From contig JADJLR010000002.1 of assembly GCA_016710015.1 (NCBI GenBank), positions 620,001 to 684,000 on the forward strand: a stretch of 64,000 nucleotides of DNA. The letters are read 5' to 3'. Below the pieces are notes generated by a model. The model was not told the origin of the DNA. It searched no databases and saw only the letters and a list, made by a program, of their open reading frames with translations. A program made the position numbers and the translations under genes. Shown in pieces: positions 57,735 to 64,000 of the stretch (position 1 is the stretch's first letter; every line of letters begins with the position of its first letter). The stretch is from Flavobacteriales bacterium (GTDB lineage: Bacteria > Bacteroidota > Bacteroidia > Flavobacteriales_F > PHOS-HE28).

Positions 57735-59903
57735 ATGCCTCGGATCGGTACCCTGCTTCTTTGTTGCGTCGAGTTCGTTTTCACCAGCCAAGCACAAACA
57801 CCGGTGAACGACTTGTGCGCAGATGCCATTGCGATCACGTGCGGGCAGAGCATTGCTGGCAACACCACCGAGGCCACTACGGATGATGAGGCTGTGGATT
57901 GTGGTACGTCGGTTAGTGCTGTTGGCGTGTGGTACACCTTCGAGGGTACTGGCGATGCACTGACGCTCAGCACTTGCGAAGGCCCCCTGTTCGATACCAA
58001 GATCAACGTGTACGCGGGCACCTGCGGAGAGTTGTCGTGTGTAACGGGCAATGATGATGGTGGCGACTGCGGAACCGGGTCCACCATTGCGTTCCCAAGT
58101 GCCATTGGTACCACGTACTTCATTCTTGTGCAGGGGTATGATGGTGCAGTGGGCGAATTCCAATTGGCTGCGAGCTGTGGTCCCATCAGCAACGATTTCT
58201 GTGACGGCGCCACGGCCATGTCCTGTTTCCAAAGCTCCAACGGAAGTACGGTGGGTGCATCCTTGGATCTGGTGCCGTTCTGCGAGACGAGCGTTCAAGC
58301 TCCAGGGATCTGGTACACCTTCACGGGCATCAGTGATGCTGTGGTGATGAGCACGTGTGAAAGTTCCACCTTTGACACACGGATCAATGTCTATACCGGG
58401 ACATGCAGCGATCTGGTCTGTGTAACGGGGAACGATGACACACCAGGTGCCGGCCTCTGCTCCACTGTGAACTTCGCACCGTCGGAAGACCAGACCTACT
58501 ACATCCTCGTTCAAGGATATGATGGAGAAACAGGTGAGTTCTCGTTGGAACTCGCCTGTGTGTCGTGCGGACCACCCACCGACATCGAGGCTTTCGCAAG
58601 CGATGTGACCGCTTCGGTGTTCTGGAACAGCCTGAATCCGGGGGCTACTTATTTCATTGAATACGGGCCGCTGGGATTCACGCCGGGTACTGGCCTCGTG
58701 GTCTCCGGTCCGGTGGTAGGTGCAATGGGCAGTGCGGCTATCTCCGGATTGAACAGCGATACCGAGTATGCCTTTTACATCCGGGAGGAATGTGGACCTG
58801 GCGACGTAAGTGCCACCGTAGGTGCACTCACCTTCACGACGCTCGCTGAGCCTCCACCGGTGAATGCGAATTGTTCGGGTGCGTTGCCCATCACATGTGG
58901 AATGGACGTGGATGGCGATACGGGGCTGAGCTTCTTTCAACCCGGGACCACCTGTGGAGCCGCACCGGTCTCTTCCCCGGGTTTGTGGTACACCTTTGAA
59001 GGAACGGGAGAAACCGTTACGCTGAGCACGTGTGATCTGGCGGAGTACGACACCAAGATCAGCGTATATGTTGGCGATTGTGGGGCATTGGATTGCGTGG
59101 TCGGCGGCGATGATGCGGTCGGGTGCGGTGACAATACTTCCCTAGTGGTATTTCCTTCGGAGATCGGTATCTCCTATAGGATCTTGGTGCATGGATACAA
59201 CGGTGGATCCGGCACTTTCACCTTGAGCATGACCTGCGCACAACCCTGTTCTCCGCTTGCCTTGAATGATGCGTGCAGCGGTGCCGTGCAACTGCCGGTC
59301 GCAGGGATCGGCCTGTGCTCCCCGGTGCAAGGGAGCAATGCCTGTGCTTTCGCGGACGGTGCTCCGAATCCACCTTGCGATCCCTATATCCCGATCGTTG
59401 ATGTGTGGTACACCTTCACCACCAATGGTGCGCCCACCACCAACCTCTACCTAGCGGCCTTGAGCGCTGGCGAGGTGAACGCGGCTGTCTACGAGGATTG
59501 CGGCGAGCTCACGTATATCGGCTGTGAGACCGGGATCAATGGTCCTTGGGTATTGAACACCCTCTCACCCAACACCACCTATATCCTGCGCGTTTGGAAT
59601 GGGGGTGGGGAAGATGAAGGTTCCTTCGCCGTGTGCTTGGAGGCCGATATCACAACGGCAGTGATCGAAGCCCCCAAGGTGAATAGAGTGCGGATATGGC
59701 CTAATCCAGCGAACGACCGGATCAGCATCGATGGACTGAATTCGCTCCATGTGGACCTGGTCGATCCGCAGGGAAGGGTGATCGCCGTGACACCCACATT
59801 CGATCAGGGTGTATTGACCGTGGACATTGGCTCCTTGGCCCAAGGTCTGTATATCGTTCGGACCCGTGAAGGGATCACGATCGGACGGTTCGTGAAAGAG
59901 TGA
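57735..59903 (+). CDS. Large secreted repeat protein with T9SS type-A tail
   Basis: 722 residues. After a signal peptide (to about 20), four related cysteine-containing beta domains appear, each with a WYTF core (66-69, 193-196, 418-421 and near 555) followed by STC(E/D) and a YDGxxGEF-like turn near its end. A fibronectin-type III-like domain sits at about 280-372 (PPTDIEAFASDVTASVFWNSL). The C-terminal 75 residues are a T9SS type-A tail (RVRIWPNPANDRISI, LAQGLYIVRTREG). It is probably a surface adhesin or matrix protein. Confidence 0.88.
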   Translation: MPRIGTLLLCCVEFVFTSQAQTPVNDLCADAIAITCGQSIAGNTTEATTDDEAVDCGTSVSAVGVWYTFEGTGDALTLSTCEGPLFDTKINVYAGTCGELSCVTGNDDGGDCGTGSTIAFPSAIGTTYFILVQGYDGAVGEFQLAASCGPISNDFCDGATAMSCFQSSNGSTVGASLDLVPFCETSVQAPGIWYTFTGISDAVVMSTCESSTFDTRINVYTGTCSDLVCVTGNDDTPGAGLCSTVNFAPSEDQTYYILVQGYDGETGEFSLELACVSCGPPTDIEAFASDVTASVFWNSLNPGATYFIEYGPLGFTPGTGLVVSGPVVGAMGSAAISGLNSDTEYAFYIREECGPGDVSATVGALTFTTLAEPPPVNANCSGALPITCGMDVDGDTGLSFFQPGTTCGAAPVSSPGLWYTFEGTGETVTLSTCDLAEYDTKISVYVGDCGALDCVVGGDDAVGCGDNTSLVVFPSEIGISYRILVHGYNGGSGTFTLSMTCAQPCSPLALNDACSGAVQLPVAGIGLCSPVQGSNACAFADGAPNPPCDPYIPIVDVWYTFTTNGAPTTNLYLAALSAGEVNAAVYEDCGELTYIGCETGINGPWVLNTLSPNTTYILRVWNGGGEDEGSFAVCLEADITTAVIEAPKVNRVRIWPNPANDRISIDGLNSLHVDLVDPQGRVIAVTPTFDQGVLTVDIGSLAQGLYIVRTREGITIGRFVKE

Positions 59904-59967
59904 CCCATTGGGTTAGTAACCCCTTATCCTGCTCGGTCAAGGGGCTACTCCTACGTCCGTCGTTCGT

Positions 59968-61746
59968 TCAGTTCTTGAGTACGCGCATGGTGCTCCGCCC
60001 CTGCTCGCTACGCACTTCCACCATGTACGGCGCGGATGGAAGTCCACTCAGATCCGCGAATACGCGGTGGTCCTGGTGCAATGGGCCGTTGTGCAACACC
60101 ATCACGGTGCGCCCAAGGGCATCCAACAAAGTGACCGTTACGGGGCTATCCGCCGCACCGCCAACAGTGATGGCCACGAGTGATGCCGTTGGATTGGGGA
60201 AGACCTCCATGATGGAAGGACCTGCCCTATCCGGCACCGAGGCCGCTATATCCAGCACCCGGAAATGCCACCATCCGTTCGGCGCAACAATGGGGCGGAC
60301 CTGCACTTTGCCGTTGTTCGCTTCAGCTTGCACGTAGTAATACACCTCCGTATCCGCATTCTGCGCAGGAATACCCCCTTGCCAAAGACCGTTGCCCGTG
60401 TTCACCATGGCGACCGTGTTGAACAGCCCGTTCGGGTCGGTGCTCCAATACAGGGTGGCTGCTGCGATCCCCGAGCGGTGGCGCACATACGCTTCCACGG
60501 TGTAGTCGTTCAACGTGTTGTAGGTATCTGCCAGTGGTTGATGCCGGATCAAGAGCGGATCGGATACGCCGATGGCCTTGGTGATGCAATGGATCGCTCC
60601 GCTTTGTTGGATGATGTTCTGCTCCGAATCGCAGTCGATACCAACGATGTTGTAGCCCGGTAGATTCTCCTGCAGGATCCGGAGTCCGACCGTATCGTAC
60701 TCCGCTCGATACAAGGGCACCAGCACCGTTCCGTTCAAGAAGATGTTATTCGCAAAAGTGCGATAGCTGGCACTGGGCGGATAGTTCCCACCGGTACTCG
60801 ATGGCATCGGGACCCGCACCAGTTTGTACGCTTCCCCGAACGTGGAAACCTCGTTCGCCATGATCGCCTGAATGTTCATCTCCAATTGCGGACCATCGCT
60901 CAGACCCACCGGGAACTCACCGACCAACAGGGTCTCCTCGTCCAGGAGCTTCATGTGCATATCGATGTGATGAATGCCATCGTACGGCAGCGTGGGCATC
61001 TTGATGTAGTGATCGATCCCCATGAATTGCTGCATGATGTCATCCACGCCCGCCGAAGTGCGCACGGTCTGATTGAATGATCCGTTCGGGCCGTTCTCAT
61101 CCAGAACAAGTTCGGATGAGAACGCCGTACCTGCACCGTCGCACATGAAATTCCCGCCGGTATGCACCAGATCGTACGGGGCTTGGGTGGTGCTGTACAC
61201 GCCAATGTTCTTCGCTGCACCGATCGCATCGCTGAGCGCATCGTCCAACGGACGTGGTCGGTTGTAGATCCAATCCAGGAGGAAGAGCGAATCCACCTCA
61301 TTGGTGTAAATGGTCTCGGCCATGTAGTCCCGCGACCAGATGCTGTTGAATGATGCGTTCAAATAGGTAACGTTGCTCAAGTCCGTGATCGGACCGCCGT
61401 AGTCGGACCCCTCCAGATAGGCGCTCACCCCATTCGGATCGTCGCAAGCGATGATCACCTCGCATTCCAAGACCGCAGCCCGCACGATCTGCTTGAGGAT
61501 CCCGGGGAAAGAGGTCCAGGTGATCACCACGCTTTGCACTTCCTCCCATTCCGCCATGGTACGTACCGGCTGGTCCGGAGGTACAGAGATGCCGCGCGAT
61601 GCTCCCGCACGGCTGGCTTTGTAGGCCGGGATGAGTTCACGCTCCTCCGGGGTCATCGCATGCGGCAAGCCATCTTGGGCAGCCGCTCCGAACGTGAGCA
61701 GAACAGGGAGCAAGAACAGTAGAGATCGACGGGAATGAAGAAACAT
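59968..61746 (-). CDS. Secreted agmatine deiminase/peptidylarginine deiminase-like protein with T9SS tail
   Basis: 592 residues. After a signal peptide (to about 23) comes a guanidino-modifying enzyme fold: EWEEVQSVVITWTSFP, SIWSRDYMAETIY, LVHTGGNFMCDGAG, GIHHIDMHMKLLD and SGAIHCITKAIG, the last with the catalytic Cys and preceding Gly/His of the agmatine deiminase/PAD family. A beta domain and a T9SS type-A tail (EVFPNPTASLVAI, SGLPSAPYMVEV) follow. It should deiminate an arginine-like group outside the cell. Confidence 0.88.
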   Translation of the reverse strand: MFLHSRRSLLFLLPVLLTFGAAAQDGLPHAMTPEERELIPAYKASRAGASRGISVPPDQPVRTMAEWEEVQSVVITWTSFPGILKQIVRAAVLECEVIIACDDPNGVSAYLEGSDYGGPITDLSNVTYLNASFNSIWSRDYMAETIYTNEVDSLFLLDWIYNRPRPLDDALSDAIGAAKNIGVYSTTQAPYDLVHTGGNFMCDGAGTAFSSELVLDENGPNGSFNQTVRTSAGVDDIMQQFMGIDHYIKMPTLPYDGIHHIDMHMKLLDEETLLVGEFPVGLSDGPQLEMNIQAIMANEVSTFGEAYKLVRVPMPSSTGGNYPPSASYRTFANNIFLNGTVLVPLYRAEYDTVGLRILQENLPGYNIVGIDCDSEQNIIQQSGAIHCITKAIGVSDPLLIRHQPLADTYNTLNDYTVEAYVRHRSGIAAATLYWSTDPNGLFNTVAMVNTGNGLWQGGIPAQNADTEVYYYVQAEANNGKVQVRPIVAPNGWWHFRVLDIAASVPDRAGPSIMEVFPNPTASLVAITVGGAADSPVTVTLLDALGRTVMVLHNGPLHQDHRVFADLSGLPSAPYMVEVRSEQGRSTMRVLKN

Positions 61747-61820
61747 GCGAGCAAGTTAGGGCGTGCGCAGTACACCATTCGGACAGGCGATCGCCGTTGC
61801 GTGGAAAGCTGTCCGAAGGA

Positions 61821-63272
61821 TCAAGGTGTTGCTGCACCCGGGCCGGGAGGCTTCACCGCCACTGGTTCGCTGCGCATGCGCGTGAGTTGTTGATAGAGCG
61901 AAACGATATCCCGGACGTAGTGGAATACTTGGGACCCCTTACAATAGCCATTCTTCATTTCGGGCCGCATGTAGTAGCGCGGCTTGGCCAACATCAGCAC
62001 CGCACGTTCCACGTGGTGTTCCCATTGCTTGGGATCCAGACCCAGCCGTTCCGCCAGACGTTGCGCGTCGATGATGTGCCCAACACCCGCGTTGTAGGAT
62101 GCGAGCACAAAGCGCAACCGCTGGTCGCGGTCGGGAACCGCACGCATCCAGATCGTATCCAACCGGGCCACATAGCGTTTGGCAGCGTGGATGTGATCGC
62201 CTACGGTAAGATTCGTATCCAAACCGTAATGCGTTGCCGTATGCGGCATGAATTGCATGATCCCATGTGCGCCTCGGTGCGAGACCGCGCTACTATCGAA
62301 GCGGGATTCCTTCCATGCCATGGCTGCAAGCAATTGCCATTTCCATCCGAAACCGCCGCCATACTCCCGGAATGCCGCATCGTATGGTGAAATGCTGTCA
62401 ACGCGTGCTGGCATGGAGCGCTTACGCAAGGCCCCCGATCCGGAGGGTTCACCCAAATAGGTCTTCGCCAAGGCTTCGTGGAATTCCATTTCCTCCTTCG
62501 CGGACAACCAATCGTTCAATTGTTGCAATAGAACTGGTGCGTTGGTGCGCACAGCGAAACAGAGCGGAATACCCGCAAGATCGACCACATTGAATTCCAG
62601 GATCGGGAATCGGACCCACTCCTGCCGAGCAGCCATATCGGTGACCAGCACCGCGTGTTCCTGCCCGAGCAGTAGATCCATCAAGACCTCTTCCGGTGAT
62701 CCGTCCACGCGCCGAACATGCCCCAATTTGGACCTGCCCCGGCGGCGAGCGGTCGCATCCACAAAAGGCGACCAACGACTGATGGCGATCGTATCCTTCG
62801 GCCCCACACGCTCTTCACGCATCGGATCCTCACGCAAACGGGCGACCATCGGACGCGCTGTATGGTAGGTCCGTGTACACGCCACCCAGCCCCGCTGTTC
62901 CTTACGTAGTGTGAATTGCGCTGCGATCACATCACCACGACCGTGCTGCAAGGCAGCGAACATGGAATCCGGATGTTCCACCGGGATCGCTTGGATCACA
63001 AGCCCCTCGCGATCCGCGAAGCGCTCCAGCAGTTCGTATTCCAATCCGGTCACCGCCTTGGGCCTGACCTCCCACGTCCACGGATCGGGGAGCACCAGCA
63101 CCCGGAGCGTATCCTTCTTGATATCGGCCAGATCACGCTCCACGACCGGGTGGTCCCACGGCACTTTGGCCGATCTCGTGTTGGATCCATCGCGCAGCAC
63201 TATGGCGAGCACAGCGGCAATCACCACTGCCCCTGCCAGAAAGGCCACACCTGTGCGTTCACGAATGATCAT
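61821..63272 (-). CDS. mltF: Membrane-bound lytic transglycosylase F-like protein
   Basis: Start at ATG 63272 (MIIRERTGVAFLAG), 483 residues. One N-terminal membrane anchor is followed by a periplasmic solute-binding-like domain (LRVLVLPDPWTWEV, GLEYELLERFADREG) and a C-terminal lysozyme-like domain: MAWKESRFDSSAVSHRGAHG with the catalytic Glu in KESRFD, GIMQFMP, and FVLASYNAGVGHIIDAQ. This is the MltF layout. It cleaves peptidoglycan. Its ATG overlaps the end of the next gene upstream by 4 nt. Confidence 0.92.
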   Translation of the reverse strand: MIIRERTGVAFLAGAVVIAAVLAIVLRDGSNTRSAKVPWDHPVVERDLADIKKDTLRVLVLPDPWTWEVRPKAVTGLEYELLERFADREGLVIQAIPVEHPDSMFAALQHGRGDVIAAQFTLRKEQRGWVACTRTYHTARPMVARLREDPMREERVGPKDTIAISRWSPFVDATARRRGRSKLGHVRRVDGSPEEVLMDLLLGQEHAVLVTDMAARQEWVRFPILEFNVVDLAGIPLCFAVRTNAPVLLQQLNDWLSAKEEMEFHEALAKTYLGEPSGSGALRKRSMPARVDSISPYDAAFREYGGGFGWKWQLLAAMAWKESRFDSSAVSHRGAHGIMQFMPHTATHYGLDTNLTVGDHIHAAKRYVARLDTIWMRAVPDRDQRLRFVLASYNAGVGHIIDAQRLAERLGLDPKQWEHHVERAVLMLAKPRYYMRPEMKNGYCKGSQVFHYVRDIVSLYQQLTRMRSEPVAVKPPGPGAATP

Positions 63273-63844
63273 TGCATGGGGGCCACATGGGCCTCGATCT
63301 CCGGTAAGAAGGAACGGAATTCGGACAGGTATTGTTCCATGTTCCTTTCCAGCACACGTTCCGCGCCTCGCATGGGAGCGCCCATCGGTACGCGATGGGA
63401 CAGACCTTCCAAGGCGCGGCCGATCCCGGCGAGGGTCGCATAACTCGTCAACCAATCCCTATTCACCATGTACGGCAACACGTTCCGGGTGCGCTCCGGC
63501 ATGAGGTGTGCATGCGCCGAAAGCAAGCCATACATGCGTTGAGCGAAGTGAGGAAGCGGCTCTTCCCGGTATTCGTTCCAGTGCTTCGCCAACAAATGGT
63601 CATAGAACATGTCCATCACCACCGACGCGTACCGACCGGCATGCGGATGTACACGTTCGCGCCCTTGCCGTTGCAAGACGTGCCTATCGGTATAGGAATC
63701 GATCGCGCGATGCAAACGAATGCCTTGCTCCAACTTCGGATCGAAGCGCGATAGATCCCGCCCCTTGACCGCATCGGCCATGAAATTGCCCACCGTGATC
63801 AACGGGTCCGTGCCGGACAGATACAAATGACCAAGGAAATTCAA
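63269..63844 (-). CDS. ACP phosphodiesterase-like protein (AcpH/DUF479 family)
   Basis: 191 residues if started from the TTG at 63844, which begins LNFLGHLYLSG, the usual N-terminus of the family (MNFLAHLYLS). An ATG at 63922 gives 26 extra residues that do not fit. The family core LITVGNFMADAVKG, GIRLHRAIDSYTDRH and VVMDMFYDHLLAKHW is intact with its His/Asp metal ligands. AcpH removes the phosphopantetheine group from acyl carrier protein. Confidence 0.85.
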   Translation of the reverse strand: MNFLGHLYLSGTDPLITVGNFMADAVKGRDLSRFDPKLEQGIRLHRAIDSYTDRHVLQRQGRERVHPHAGRYASVVMDMFYDHLLAKHWNEYREEPLPHFAQRMYGLLSAHAHLMPERTRNVLPYMVNRDWLTSYATLAGIGRALEGLSHRVPMGAPMRGAERVLERNMEQYLSEFRSFLPEIEAHVAPMQ

Positions 63845-63945
63845 ACCGGAGCACAAGGTAACCGCCCCGTCGGCCAACCACCGAAACCGTTCGTGTGATC
63901 TGGCTTCACCGACACGCACCACCCGATACCTTCGCCGTTGTCCAG

Positions 63946-64000
63946 ATGCATGTCACAGACCGTTCCCCGTTCCTGCGTTCGCCACGGACCATCTATTGGG
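63946..64000 (+). CDS. Possible start of a gene cut by the window edge
   Basis: From ATG 63946 the plus strand is open to the end (MHVTDRSPFLRSPRTIYWG). Eighteen codons are too few to assign a family, and another ATG at 63950 gives a different frame. It is listed only because a divergent gene here would fit the gap after 63922. Confidence 0.25.
   Translation, partial: MHVTDRSPFLRSPRTIYW

Overview
The window looks like a chromosomal piece of a Bacteroidota bacterium, most likely a Flavobacteriales-type MAG of moderately high GC. The grounds are three type-A T9SS C-terminal tails (53994, 57735, 59968), a Bacteroidota-style exosortase with a PID-CTERM-like substrate, a Wzc-type tyrosine kinase, WbqC and SiaC-type proteins, and many TAnnTTTG/TAnnTTCG boxes in front of genes, which match the known -7 element of this phylum.

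Region 1 (1-29.8 kb) is a large surface-glycan locus. On the minus strand it holds glycosyltransferases and a nonulosonic (sialic-like) acid cassette: a NeuA-like cytidylyltransferase, an unusual NeuB fusion, an inositol-monophosphatase-type phosphatase and a GT29-like sialyltransferase. Next come cysD-cysNC for sulfate activation to PAPS plus a TauE-type transporter, then a roughly 2 kb non-coding stretch with two tandem-repeat arrays. An ABC-exporter operon follows (Wzm/Wzt, DegT aminotransferase, two sulfotransferases, WbqC). On the plus strand (18.5-24.2 kb) lies a polyprenyl-phosphate-type glycosyltransferase, a sugar formyltransferase, a WecE-like aminotransferase, a multi-pass membrane protein and a methyltransferase. 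A second Wzm/Wzt exporter with an FkbM methyltransferase and a Wzc-like kinase closes the locus. Read together, the locus predicts exported glycans that may carry nonulosonic acid, sulfate, N-formyl-amino-sugar and methyl decorations; this is inference.

Region 2 (29.9-31.2 kb) is a compact exosortase module: a 71-residue secreted substrate-like protein, an exosortase with Cys/Arg/His, and a small membrane protein, all overlapping, followed by glyA.

Region 3 (32.5-45.8 kb) is mostly housekeeping and stress: an HTTM-like membrane domain fused to a methyltransferase with its partner protein, fumarylacetoacetase, RelA/SpoT, a Fur-family regulator, a STAS protein, PurA, an RsmF-like rRNA methyltransferase, a TonB-like protein, Hsp20, and several small proteins including DUF1883 and XRE proteins.

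Region 4 (45.9-64 kb) has a perfect 25-bp palindrome, a secreted-protein gene interrupted by a duplicated 139-bp element, UspA and SiaC-type proteins, a lipoprotein, a dienoyl-CoA-reductase-like SDR, a TPR gene split by a stop codon, a dihaem peroxidase, T9SS cargo proteins, a nitroreductase, an MltF-like transglycosylase and an ACP-phosphodiesterase-like protein.

Four genes (15.9, 23.06, 26.3, 48.5 kb) are each out of frame by one base, three of them at short homopolymers, and a block at 27.2 kb is implausible homopolymer-rich sequence. This suggests residual assembly errors; affected genes are annotated as the intact gene with the break noted.
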